A DNA stretch of 64,000 nucleotides from DSOI01 sp041394885 (lineage in GTDB: Bacteria; Acidobacteriota; Terriglobia; Bryobacterales; Bryobacteraceae): positions 1 through 64,000 of the forward strand of contig JAWKHI010000030.1 of the NCBI GenBank assembly GCA_041394885.1. Direction: 5' to 3'. Within the stretch, counting starts at the first letter, position 1, and each line of letters begins with the position of its first letter. Position numbers and translations under genes: made by a program. Positions 18,814 through 26,902 of the stretch are shown one piece after another. The notes beneath the pieces were generated by a model, which had not been told where the DNA came from, did not search any database, and worked only from the letters and a program-made list of their open reading frames with translations.

Positions 18814-20895
18814 CTACTTCGGGCATCCTTTGGCTTGAATCGCGCTCGCTGGCGCCGCGCTCACCGTTCCGGCGTCGGCCGGCATGGCCGCGCCTTCGGG
18901 GACGATCCAGACTTCCACGCGGCGGAAGGGCGCGCGTGGATCGGTGGCAGACACGCGGCTGCCGCGGCGCTCGGTGCTGGTGCCGCAGAAGGCGGGCATC
19001 GTCTTCGATTTCTGGCCCGTGCCTGCAAAGCCTACCAGCACCCGATTGAGTTCCATAGCCGGACAGATGCCGGACCCCGCGCTGATCACCGCGGCCGCGT
19101 TCAACACGCGCTCGCGATCGAGCGCGACGGCGGCGCGCGATCGGCGCCGTCCTCGCGAAGAAGCCCTGGATTCGTTGGCATCCATGTGGCCTACCAACAC
19201 CACCTTCGCTCTCGGATCCTGCTGCAGTTTCGGAGCCACCAACTCGAGGAGCAGACGCTTGCCGCAGTTGTTGACGCGAGTATCGCCCGCCGCGAAGATC
19301 ACGTCGTCGAGCCGCTGCGCCACGGGAGCCAGTTTCACGACAACGGTGGATTGCGCCGTGGCCGTCCGGCCCTGGTCATCGGTGGCGGTGGCGGTCACGG
19401 TCACCGTCTTGCGCTGCAAGCGGGACCGGTCACTCATGTTGAAGCCGACGCCGTTGGAGTTGAACAGCACGCCGCCATTGGTGGGCGTGACCGTACCTTC
19501 CGTGGTGCGATAGCTCAACTTCGGCGTGGCGCCGCAGGCGTTGGGCTGCGTCTGGAAAAGCAAGGTCGCGCTCTCGCTGGAGAAGATTTCCTGCGTGGCC
19601 GCGCCAGCCGCCCGCACCGCCGGCTCGCCGCAATCGCGGATCTCCACCTTGGTGCACTGACGACTTTCCGCGTAGCCGGGCGCCGTTACGCGCGCGCAGA
19701 TCTCATACACACCCGGGGCGCGGCCCGCCGAATCGAATGTGAAGATTGGTCCGGTCTCGCTCTGGCGATCGCCGTTCACGGTCCATTCGTAGGTGGGCGT
19801 GACACCGGCCGGCAGATCGGTAGTCGCGGTGATCTTGCTCGATTGGCCGGGCGCGGTCTGCTCCGGATTGGCGCTCAGACTCACGTTGAACTTCGATGCC
19901 GCCGATCCCGTCACCACGATGTTGGCGCAATCGGAGCCGGTGGAGTAATCCTTCGCGGTGGCGCTGACGCAGATCTTGTGCGCGCCGGGCGCTCCGCTAG
20001 AAAACGTAAAATTGGGTCCTGCCGTGTCCATGGACTGGCCGTCCACGGACCAGGTGAACTTCACCGGCGTATCCGGCGGCAGGTTCGTGCGGGCAACCAG
20101 ATCGCGCCGCGCGCCGGAAGCCAACGTCGAACGATCGCCTTCGATCATCACGCTGATCTGCCGGTCGGCGGACTTGATCCATTCCCCGCCTCGTGTCCGG
20201 ACGCCGACGCCGCCCGTGATCTGGAAGCCGCTTTGCGCCCCGCGGCGCGCAATGTATACACCGCCCGGGCTCAATGGAGACGCCGGCAAGGCGAAGTGCG
20301 GCGCTTGCGAGATGATGTTCCGCGCGTCCACGCGCATTTCGAACATCCGTGTGAGATTGAACTTGAGTCCGCCGCCCCAGTTGAAGGCCGGTCCGTAGCG
20401 GCCGTCGAGCACGCTCGCGCCCACGGGGGCTTGCGGCGATTGGGCGGACCGCTGCGCCTCGCTGGTAGGTTCGAACCAAAGAATGCCGAGGCCGGCGGTG
20501 ACATAGGGCCGGATGCGGGCGTTGCGGTCCAAAAAGTGGAACAAGGGATTCACAGCGAGATGATGATTGCGCGCGCCATAGCCGATCGAGTCCGGGCCGG
20601 TGGAGGTCAACTGGCCGGCAGGCACGGGGAACAGCCGGAGATTGTTCACGGCGTAGGTGTAGGAGGTTTCGAATCCCCAACGGCGGCTCAGGTCCCAACC
20701 AACGCGCGCGCCGAAAAGGCCGCCGCCGACCATGTCGCTGCCTGGCGCCGCAATCCGGTTGCGCCAATGCTTGAAGTCCTGCGTTCCGGCGAACACGCCC
20801 ACATCGGGCTTCCAGAAGTTCGCCTGCCCCCAGGCGACCGAAACGGGGGCAAGCATCCCAGTGAGCAGAATAGATACAGCGTGGCGTCGGTTCAT
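18814..20895 (-). CDS. OmpA-like outer-membrane protein with Ig-like domains
   Basis: ATG 20895 overlaps the stop of the propeller gene (ATGA) and gives a signal peptide ending VAWGQ. Residues ~20-220 look like an 8-strand beta-barrel (repeated aromatic/Gly strands, RPYVTAGLGILWF). Then come two or three PKD/Ig-like modules of similar wording (VKFTWSVDGQ; PTYEWTVNGD). The C-terminus is an OmpA-type peptidoglycan-binding domain (DDVIFAAGDTRVNNCGKRLL, VVLVGHMDANE, ELNRVLVGFAG) with an extra Arg-rich insert. It should tie the outer membrane to the cell wall. An earlier in-frame start adds 44 residues without a signal and is rejected. Confidence 0.85.
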   Translation of the reverse strand: MNRRHAVSILLTGMLAPVSVAWGQANFWKPDVGVFAGTQDFKHWRNRIAAPGSDMVGGGLFGARVGWDLSRRWGFETSYTYAVNNLRLFPVPAGQLTSTGPDSIGYGARNHHLAVNPLFHFLDRNARIRPYVTAGLGILWFEPTSEAQRSAQSPQAPVGASVLDGRYGPAFNWGGGLKFNLTRMFEMRVDARNIISQAPHFALPASPLSPGGVYIARRGAQSGFQITGGVGVRTRGGEWIKSADRQISVMIEGDRSTLASGARRDLVARTNLPPDTPVKFTWSVDGQSMDTAGPNFTFSSGAPGAHKICVSATAKDYSTGSDCANIVVTGSAASKFNVSLSANPEQTAPGQSSKITATTDLPAGVTPTYEWTVNGDRQSETGPIFTFDSAGRAPGVYEICARVTAPGYAESRQCTKVEIRDCGEPAVRAAGAATQEIFSSESATLLFQTQPNACGATPKLSYRTTEGTVTPTNGGVLFNSNGVGFNMSDRSRLQRKTVTVTATATDDQGRTATAQSTVVVKLAPVAQRLDDVIFAAGDTRVNNCGKRLLLELVAPKLQQDPRAKVVLVGHMDANESRASSRGRRRSRAAVALDRERVLNAAAVISAGSGICPAMELNRVLVGFAGTGQKSKTMPAFCGTSTERRGSRVSATDPRAPFRRVEVWIVPEGAAMPADAGTVSAAPASAIQAKGCPK

Positions 20896-23075
20896 TTCGA
20901 GGTCTCCCAATGGGCGTAGTAGATCCCCCGGCCGGCGACCAGCGCGTAGACGCGGTCGGGACGCTCCGGCAGCAGGGTGAGCGTGTGGATGGAGTTGGTG
21001 CTGAGTTCGCCGCCGAGCACGGTCCATGTCCGGCCCGCGTCGTGCGAAACGAAAATAGAGCCGAACTGCGCGGCAAAGGCGACTCCGGGCCGCAATCGAT
21101 GGAACAACACGGTGCTCACCGAGTCACTGTTGATGGGGCCGGCCACGGGGGTCCACTCCATGCCGTCGTCGACGGAGCGAAACAGCCCGTGCGATGTGGC
21201 GGCGAGAATCACCGATTCGAATGCGGCGACCCCATTCCACTCGGCGCCTTCGACCGGAGCGCGCAACGCGGACCACGTGGTCCCTTCGTCCATGGACCAG
21301 GCGGCGCCGTCGCGTCCGAGGACGAACAGCCGGCCGCCGTCTTCGACGATCCGACGGATTCCGGATACGCCCAGGCCAGATCCTCCGCCGGAGGCGATCT
21401 TATGCCAAACGGTCCCCTCCGCGTTGCCGCGGTACAGCCCGGCGGTGGTAGCCAGCCAGATCTCGAGTCCGGGCGCCGCGGGTGGCGCCGGCTTGACGGC
21501 GGCGGGCGGCGCCGGTTTCCGTGAGCGGGCGCGCCGTCCCCGTTTGGAGCTGCGCTTCGTGCTGCGCGGCTGTTTTGCCGTGGAGGCGGCGGGAATGGGC
21601 GGGGCCGGCACGGGTGTAATTCCGCGGCGAACCAGAAGCGCCGTGACCATTCCGCCGGAGCCCGGTCCGCGCACCGTGGTCCACGTTCTTCCACCGTCGG
21701 CGGACCGCCGCAGCGCGCTCGTGGTCGCGGCGTACACGAGGTCCGGTTGATCGGGGGCGGCCGCTGCGAACAGAAATCCCGCTTGCAGGGAAGTATCCGG
21801 GGCGGGCCTGGCCGCTGCTTTTCGCGCCGCGGCCTTGCCGCGGGATTTGCCACGCCTGGTGCGTGCGCGCTTGGATGGGAGTGGCGCGGGAGCGCGCACC
21901 GCGGGGACTCGCGCCACGGCGGCGTTCCAATGGTCGCCCCCGTCGATGCTAGAAAATAGCGGCGTGACCCGATCGTACCCGCCCGCGTAGATGCGGCCTC
22001 CCGAGGCCACCAGCGAATGAAAGTGGCGGCTTACCCGGCCGCTATCCACCGGCTGAAACGTAACTCCGCTGTCGGCGCTGCGGAACAGGCCCCGATCGGT
22101 GGTGGCGGCGAAGATGCGCGTGGGATCGGCAGGATCGAAGATCACCGATTTCGCGGCGCCGGCGAGCACCGTCGCCCAGGTGCGGCCGCCGTCGGTGGAA
22201 CGAAGGAGCCCGTGCGAGGTTCCGGCCAACAGCCGGGACGGATTGCCCGGATCGCGGGTCATCACATAGGTTCGATACGAAGCGTCGGCCGAGCCGCGCA
22301 TTTTCGTCCAGTTCGCTCCGGCGTCGGCGCTGCGGTAAATGCCACTGCATGCGCTCAGCAGGACACTCGCAGGCTGCGCCGGGTCCACGTGAATGCTGAA
22401 CACGTCGGAGTCATCGAGCAGACCTTTGTGGATGGACCGCCAGGACTTGCCGCCGTCGCTGGTCTTCCACGGCAGGTGGGTGGTGCCGGCGTAGAGGATG
22501 GCGGAGTCGTTGGGGTCAAAGGCGAGCGAAACCACGGGGCTCAGCTCGGCGTTGCTCTCCGGTGAGATGCGCCGCCAGGTCTCGCCATGATCGCGGCTCA
22601 GGTAGACGCCGTCGCCCGCGCCCGCGGCCAAGACGCCCTCCTCCGACGGGCTGCCGGTGATTGCCCAAACGGGATTGCCGCGAAAATGTGGCTGCGGGCG
22701 CCAGGTCTCGCCGACATCGTCAGAGCGGTACAAGCCGGGGCCGCCGGGCGAATCCGGCGACACGGCGGCATAGACGCGGCCCTGATCGAAATAGATCGCA
22801 TGCAGCGCGGACGCCATTTCGCCGGGAAAGCGGACCGGCCTCCAATGGTCGCCGCCATCGGTGGTGATCGACAAAAGGCCGTCGGGTGAGCCGGCGAGGA
22901 AGCGTCCGGGAGATTGGGGATCGGCGGCGACCACCTCGACGGGCCCGCCGAAGGGGCCGGAGGGGCGCCACCCCGTGCCGTGAGATCCGGGCGCGGTGGC
23001 TGCGAACAATGCGGCCGCCGCCAGCGCGGAAAACGCCGGCGGCGGGATGCACAAGCGGGGGAGGAACATGCGCAT
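20892..23075 (-). CDS. Exported Asp-box beta-propeller protein
   Basis: After a signal peptide the 727-residue protein carries about a dozen Asp-box motifs of the S-x-D-x-G-x-T/H-W type (TTDGGDHW, SDDVGETW, SRDHGETW, STDGGRTW, SHDAGRTW), as in sialidase/VPS10/YCF48-like propellers. It should form two propellers. Two low-complexity basic inserts rich in Lys, Arg, Ala and Pro (around residues 390-425 and 490-545) separate the blades. No catalytic set of a true sialidase is visible. It is the first gene before the OmpA-like gene and overlaps it by four bases, so the products may work together at the outer surface. Confidence 0.8.
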   Translation of the reverse strand: MRMFLPRLCIPPPAFSALAAAALFAATAPGSHGTGWRPSGPFGGPVEVVAADPQSPGRFLAGSPDGLLSITTDGGDHWRPVRFPGEMASALHAIYFDQGRVYAAVSPDSPGGPGLYRSDDVGETWRPQPHFRGNPVWAITGSPSEEGVLAAGAGDGVYLSRDHGETWRRISPESNAELSPVVSLAFDPNDSAILYAGTTHLPWKTSDGGKSWRSIHKGLLDDSDVFSIHVDPAQPASVLLSACSGIYRSADAGANWTKMRGSADASYRTYVMTRDPGNPSRLLAGTSHGLLRSTDGGRTWATVLAGAAKSVIFDPADPTRIFAATTDRGLFRSADSGVTFQPVDSGRVSRHFHSLVASGGRIYAGGYDRVTPLFSSIDGGDHWNAAVARVPAVRAPAPLPSKRARTRRGKSRGKAAARKAAARPAPDTSLQAGFLFAAAAPDQPDLVYAATTSALRRSADGGRTWTTVRGPGSGGMVTALLVRRGITPVPAPPIPAASTAKQPRSTKRSSKRGRRARSRKPAPPAAVKPAPPAAPGLEIWLATTAGLYRGNAEGTVWHKIASGGGSGLGVSGIRRIVEDGGRLFVLGRDGAAWSMDEGTTWSALRAPVEGAEWNGVAAFESVILAATSHGLFRSVDDGMEWTPVAGPINSDSVSTVLFHRLRPGVAFAAQFGSIFVSHDAGRTWTVLGGELSTNSIHTLTLLPERPDRVYALVAGRGIYYAHWETSK

Positions 23076-23079
23076 TCCG

Positions 23080-23109
23080 TTCTGCTGATTTCTATCGAAT
23101 CAGCCAGAA
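23080..23109. promoter_or_regulatory. Hairpin/inverted repeat in the propeller gene leader
   Basis: TTCTGCTGATT (23080-23090) pairs with AATCAGC-C-AGAA (23098-23109) across a 7-nt loop, with a single unpaired C. It begins four bases upstream of the propeller start codon. The surrounding DNA is AT-rich for this genome. It could be an operator or an RNA hairpin that affects translation. Confidence 0.35.
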
Positions 23110-23275
23110 AACAGAATAGTACAAAAATGTTTAAATGGCCAGACTAATCGTAGAGATGGCGCCGAGCGCCCTGATTGCGGGAGGAGTCGAGAAAACCCAG
23201 CAGAGGCGATTTCAGGGTCCTGAATGTACCATTACCCGCATGCCGGCGGGGTTCTGGCCGGCGAGAGCACGGGGC

Positions 23276-23977
23276 CTATAGCCGCGTGGCCGATACTACG
23301 CGGGACGGGTAGCCTGTCTGCACCACGTGCCGTTCCTGGTCGAGCTGGAAGCGGCAGGTGCGCATCCAATCGGGTACGCGTTGCTCCACCTGCTTGCCCC
23401 AGAAAGCGGGCGCGACGGTGGCCGCCACTTTGTAGAGCTGGTTGAATCCCTCGCCGCTTTGGCCGATGAGCACCACGGTGAATGTACCGCCCGGCCGGAG
23501 CACGCGATGCACTTCGCGCAGCGTGCGGAAGATGTCGTCCTTCGAAAGCAGTTCGAGCAGATAGCAGCTCACCACCGCGTTGAAGGTTTCATCGCGAAAC
23601 GGCAGATGACGCGCGTCCACGGCATGGCAATGGGCGCGCGCCGACGGAAACTCGCGCCGAACCTGTTGAAAGGTACGGGCGGCCATGCGCGGCGACAGGT
23701 CCAGGCCGACCGTCTCGCCGGACCGGTTTTTCTGAACCAGGCGCCGGAACATTTCACCCGACCCGGTGGCGATCTCGAGTACACGCATTCCGTTTTCGAT
23801 GCGGGCCATATCGAGCACCAGCTTGTGGGCTTTGGAATGGAAAAAGTGCGTCGATAGCGGATAGACCGCGGAAACCATGTCATATACGCGGCGCGTTTTT
23901 GCCGCGATGGTCCGCGGAATGCCCTCTCGTTGAAGAGAGACAACTTCCGTATCAAGGTTACGCAGAAGGGTGTTCAT
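23276..23977 (-). CDS. Class I SAM-dependent methyltransferase
   Basis: Starting at ATG 23977, 11 bp after the kinase stop, the 233-residue protein has the SAM motif I VLEIATGSGEMFRRL near residue 75, an acidic motif II (VGLDLSP), DARHLPFRDETFNAVVS (motif IV) and LREVHRVLRPGGTFTVVLI. This is the UbiE/COQ5-like Methyltransf_11 layout. The substrate is unknown. The small gap suggests co-transcription with the LytS-type kinase, without an obvious functional link. Confidence 0.8.
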   Translation of the reverse strand: MNTLLRNLDTEVVSLQREGIPRTIAAKTRRVYDMVSAVYPLSTHFFHSKAHKLVLDMARIENGMRVLEIATGSGEMFRRLVQKNRSGETVGLDLSPRMAARTFQQVRREFPSARAHCHAVDARHLPFRDETFNAVVSCYLLELLSKDDIFRTLREVHRVLRPGGTFTVVLIGQSGEGFNQLYKVAATVAPAFWGKQVEQRVPDWMRTCRFQLDQERHVVQTGYPSRVVSATRL

Positions 23978-23988
23978 TGATGACTGGC

Positions 23989-25299
23989 TCAAGACGCCCG
24001 CGCAAGACCGGGCCATGAGCCCGGAATCTCGATCCCCGTCCGTGTGCCTTCTCCCTGTTTGGAATCAATCCACATTTTGTAGTCGTTGCCGAAGAGCACT
24101 TTGAGCCGTTCGTTCACGTTGCTCACGCCGATGCCCTGTTCGAACAGCTTAGCAAGGTTCGCCTCCGCGATGCCGACCCCATCGTCGGCCACCTCGAGAT
24201 GCAGCCGTCCCGCGGCGCGCCACACACGCAACCGGATTGAGCCTCCCTCGATTTTGGCGGCCAAACCATGCTTCAGACTATTTTCCACAATCGGCTGCAA
24301 CAGCATGCTCGGAACCATCGCGTCCAACGTCTCCGGTTCCACGTCCTTGTGAAACGTCAGCTTGTCGCCGAACCGGACGATCTCGATCGATAGGTAGTCG
24401 TCGATAAACGCCAACTCGTCGCGCAAACTTGTAAAGTTATCATGCTTTCGCATCAGCCGTCTCAGGATGCTCGAAAGTTTGTGGATCACCACGCGCGCCT
24501 GATCCGGATTCGTTCGCACCAGCGAGGCTACCGAATTGAGCGTGTTGAACAGAAAATGCGGGTTGATCTGGCTCATCAACGCTCGCAGCCGCGCCTCCTG
24601 CAGCAGACGCAACTGATCCGCCAGCTTCAATTCCGTGCGTGCATTGGCCCAGATCTTGATAGGAAGCAGCACCGCGAACAGAGACGCCACCCACACGAGC
24701 GTTTGCGCCACTAGACCGTCGCCGGCATCGGGATACAGCGCGAAAATCGCCTTGTCGCCGAAGATGCGGGAACCGGCGAAACGCAGAAACTCCACCAGCG
24801 GAATCGTCAGAAAGAGAAACGCGTGGAACCACGTCCGCCCATCGTCCCGCCAGTAGCGGATCGCGCGGTAGAGATTGCGGTCCGGAAAAGGCGAAATCGA
24901 ATAGATGGCTTCCGGATCCGGCGCCACGTCGCGCACCAGTCCGCCTAGCACCCCGGCCGCGGCAAACAGCGGCATCGTGAGCAACTCGCCGCCGAGCATC
25001 GGCGCGAGCGATACCACCGTGCCGCAGATCAGGCCGGGCACGTATCCACCCACCAAGCCCGCGATGAAAGATCCTTCCAATCCCACGTCGGCGCCCTGGT
25101 AGGTGCCTGTGATCACACGCACCGCCACCGCGCCCCCGAACACCGCTGCGATGGAAAATCCGAGTGACAATCGCTGGCTGAGCGACCGCTCTTCGGTCAT
25201 CAACAGCCGTTTGAAAAACCGGAACCGCACCAGGATCGACGCGAGTGACGCCGATACGGCCAGCTTGACGAAGAGATTGACGAGAGGCTGCTCGGACAT
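23989..25299 (-). CDS. LytS-type sensor histidine kinase
   Basis: The 436-residue protein has an N-terminal membrane region of about six helices resembling 5TM-5TMR_LYT, including GADVGLEGSFIAGLVGGYVPG. It is followed by a short helical linker and a His_kinase domain with the phospho-acceptor motif QINPHFLFNTLNS (His near residue 255). The ATPase domain shows the N-box QPIVENSLKHG and the G-box DDGVGI. LytS-type kinases usually pair with a LytTR response regulator, but none is encoded here. The ligand may be a small molecule or the membrane potential. Confidence 0.85.
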   Translation of the reverse strand: MSEQPLVNLFVKLAVSASLASILVRFRFFKRLLMTEERSLSQRLSLGFSIAAVFGGAVAVRVITGTYQGADVGLEGSFIAGLVGGYVPGLICGTVVSLAPMLGGELLTMPLFAAAGVLGGLVRDVAPDPEAIYSISPFPDRNLYRAIRYWRDDGRTWFHAFLFLTIPLVEFLRFAGSRIFGDKAIFALYPDAGDGLVAQTLVWVASLFAVLLPIKIWANARTELKLADQLRLLQEARLRALMSQINPHFLFNTLNSVASLVRTNPDQARVVIHKLSSILRRLMRKHDNFTSLRDELAFIDDYLSIEIVRFGDKLTFHKDVEPETLDAMVPSMLLQPIVENSLKHGLAAKIEGGSIRLRVWRAAGRLHLEVADDGVGIAEANLAKLFEQGIGVSNVNERLKVLFGNDYKMWIDSKQGEGTRTGIEIPGSWPGLARAS

Positions 25300-25377
25300 G
25301 CGTGGCTTTGCCGGTCCCTCTCATCATACTCGCGGCACTATCTCGCGGGCAGGCCGCGGGCTCGCGCGGGCAGACTG

Positions 25378-26127
25378 TTACGCCCGCCGCCGGCGTATGC
25401 ACCCGGCCGCGATCAGCCCTGCTCCGAGCAGCATCCACGTCGCCGGCTCAGGGACAGGACCCGGCGGAGGTGGCGGAGGAGGGTCAGACCGCCGCAGGTC
25501 CGCGATGAAAAACGTCTCGAGACCTCCCTGCGCATCCGACACCGAAGCCGAAAGGCCGAAACGCATATCCGGCACGAACGTTCCCACTGTCGTATCGAGG
25601 TCCAACTGCTGCGCGGCGTCCAAGGTGAACAGGAACCCGGCGTTGCCCACCCCGGGATCCACCGACGCAAAGTTCACAGGCGAGAACGGCCCGGAATTCC
25701 ACCGCAACGTCCCATCCGCGTCAAACACATACAGAACCAGATCCAGCAGGTCGATGGCGTCGCTCGAAGGCTCCGATGCGTTGAAGATGACTCCGATATC
25801 GATGGAGCTCAGCCACCCGCCGGCCGAGACGGGGATGGTCTGGGTCTGCGAGCTTCCGCTCTGCTCATTGGTCTGGGATCCGGAACCGCCGCATACGGTA
25901 GATCCCAAAACGTCCGCTGCTCCGTTCCAGGCCACGCACCCCGACTCGGTGCCATCGTTGTCGTGAATGGTGAGAATGGTGTTCTGTGACCCGAGTCCGG
26001 ATCCGCCAATGGTCGGCTGGATGGGATCCAGGATGAACGAGGCGTTTGCCACGGGTGCCAGCGCCGTGATCGCAGAGGCAAATATGACTGCCGCCACTCG
26101 ATTCCGCCAACATGTTGGTCCCTTCAT
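25378..26127 (-). CDS. PEP-CTERM sorted exported protein
   Basis: A signal peptide is followed by a ~200-residue beta-rich, Gly/Ser/Asp-rich domain with no family I recognise. A run of prolines leads to VPEPATWMLLGAG, a hydrophobic helix and a terminal Arg cluster. This is a full PEP-CTERM signal, recognised by the exosortase system and typical of proteins sent to the envelope or exopolysaccharide. No exosortase lies in the window. It is divergent from ribA. Confidence 0.85.
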   Translation of the reverse strand: MKGPTCWRNRVAAVIFASAITALAPVANASFILDPIQPTIGGSGLGSQNTILTIHDNDGTESGCVAWNGAADVLGSTVCGGSGSQTNEQSGSSQTQTIPVSAGGWLSSIDIGVIFNASEPSSDAIDLLDLVLYVFDADGTLRWNSGPFSPVNFASVDPGVGNAGFLFTLDAAQQLDLDTTVGTFVPDMRFGLSASVSDAQGGLETFFIADLRRSDPPPPPPPGPVPEPATWMLLGAGLIAAGCIRRRRA

Positions 26128-26173
26128 GGAACCAGCTTGCAGGCGGACCCGCTAATGAGGCTATCGAACAATC

Positions 26174-26201
26174 GTACCGGTGGACACGAAACGGTACCGG
26201 T
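26174..26201 (+). promoter_or_regulatory. GTACCGGT direct repeat upstream of ribA promoter
   Basis: GTACCGGT occurs at 26174-26181 and again at 26194-26201, exactly 20 bp apart (two helical turns), just upstream of the ribA -35 box. The core ACCGGT also forms the palindromes before the RND operon. This may be a regulator site. No FMN riboswitch features are seen. Confidence 0.3.
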
Positions 26202-26219
26202 TACCACGGTCCATGCCGG

Positions 26220-26247
26220 TTGGTTGGACGCGCGCAGCCGCTATAAT
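26220..26247 (+). promoter_or_regulatory. ribA promoter
   Basis: TTGGTT (26220-26225), a 16-bp spacer and a perfect TATAAT (26242-26247) form a good sigma-70-like promoter. It lies inside the longest possible ribA reading frame. If used, transcripts begin near 26254, and the upstream GTG and ATG codons cannot be the start. Confidence 0.5.
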
Positions 26248-26260
26248 AGAAAAATCTTCT

Positions 26261-26875
26261 TTGCCGCAGTCTCATAGCTCCGTTACTCTCGCCGCCGAAG
26301 CCTCCTTCCCAACGCGCTTCGGCGATTTCCGCATCTTCGCGTTCGAGTCCGTTCCCGTCTCCTCCGGGGCTCCTGACGAAGCCATCGCGGTGCTCATGGG
26401 CGACATCGCCGGCGCTCCCCCCTTGGTCCGCATTCACTCCCAATGCCTCACTGGCGACGTCTTCCACTCTTTGCGCTGTGACTGCCGGGCCCAACTGGAA
26501 CTCGCACTCGCCAAAATCGGTGAGGAGGGTCGCGGGCTGGTCATCTACGAGAACAAAGAGGGCCGCGGCATCGGGCTCGCCAACAAGATCCGCGCCTACC
26601 AACTCCAGGACCAGGGGGCCGACACCGTCGAGGCCAATCAGGCGCTCGGCTTCGAAGCCGATCTCCGTGATTACGAACTCCCCGCCGCCATCCTGCGCCA
26701 TCTGGGCGTGACCGAGGTCCGCCTTCTGTCGAACAATCCGGGAAAGATCCAGGCGCTCGAACAGGCCGGCGTCCGCGTGGTGGAACGCGTCCCCTGCCAA
26801 CCCGACGTCGCCTCCGCCGCGCGCTACCTCACCACGAAAAAAGAGAAGTTGGGCCACCTGCTCGACGGTTTTTAA
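26261..26875 (+). CDS. ribA: GTP cyclohydrolase II
   Basis: This enzyme opens GTP to the first riboflavin precursor in the cytoplasm. The zinc ligands are clear in QCLTGDVFHSLRCDC (Cys-x10-Cys-x-Cys). EGRGIGLANKIRAYQLQDQG holds the conserved Arg and Tyr of the active site, and EVRLLSNNPGK the GTP-binding end. The frame is open from GTG 26180 and has an ATG at 26213, but the TATAAT above lies downstream of that ATG. TTG 26261 gives a protein whose start aligns with E. coli RibA, so I prefer it (205 residues). It is monofunctional: no DHBP synthase (RibB) domain is attached, and no other rib genes are near. Confidence 0.88.
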   Translation: MPQSHSSVTLAAEASFPTRFGDFRIFAFESVPVSSGAPDEAIAVLMGDIAGAPPLVRIHSQCLTGDVFHSLRCDCRAQLELALAKIGEEGRGLVIYENKEGRGIGLANKIRAYQLQDQGADTVEANQALGFEADLRDYELPAAILRHLGVTEVRLLSNNPGKIQALEQAGVRVVERVPCQPDVASAARYLTTKKEKLGHLLDGF

Positions 26876-26902
26876 CCGCAACCGCCGCGCGCCCGCCCGG
26901 CC

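Noticed and set aside
20465..20485. Sequence GGTTCGAACC resembling a tRNA T-loop
   Set aside because: It lies inside the OmpA-like coding sequence, and no acceptor, D or anticodon stems can be formed around it.
18004..20919. Open plus-strand frame of 971 codons
   Set aside because: It runs antisense across two well-supported genes and has the biased composition of a GC-rich shadow.
26128..26260. Possible FMN riboswitch before ribA
   Set aside because: The gap is too short for one and lacks the conserved AGGGGC/ACCGAC-type segments; a plain promoter explains it better.
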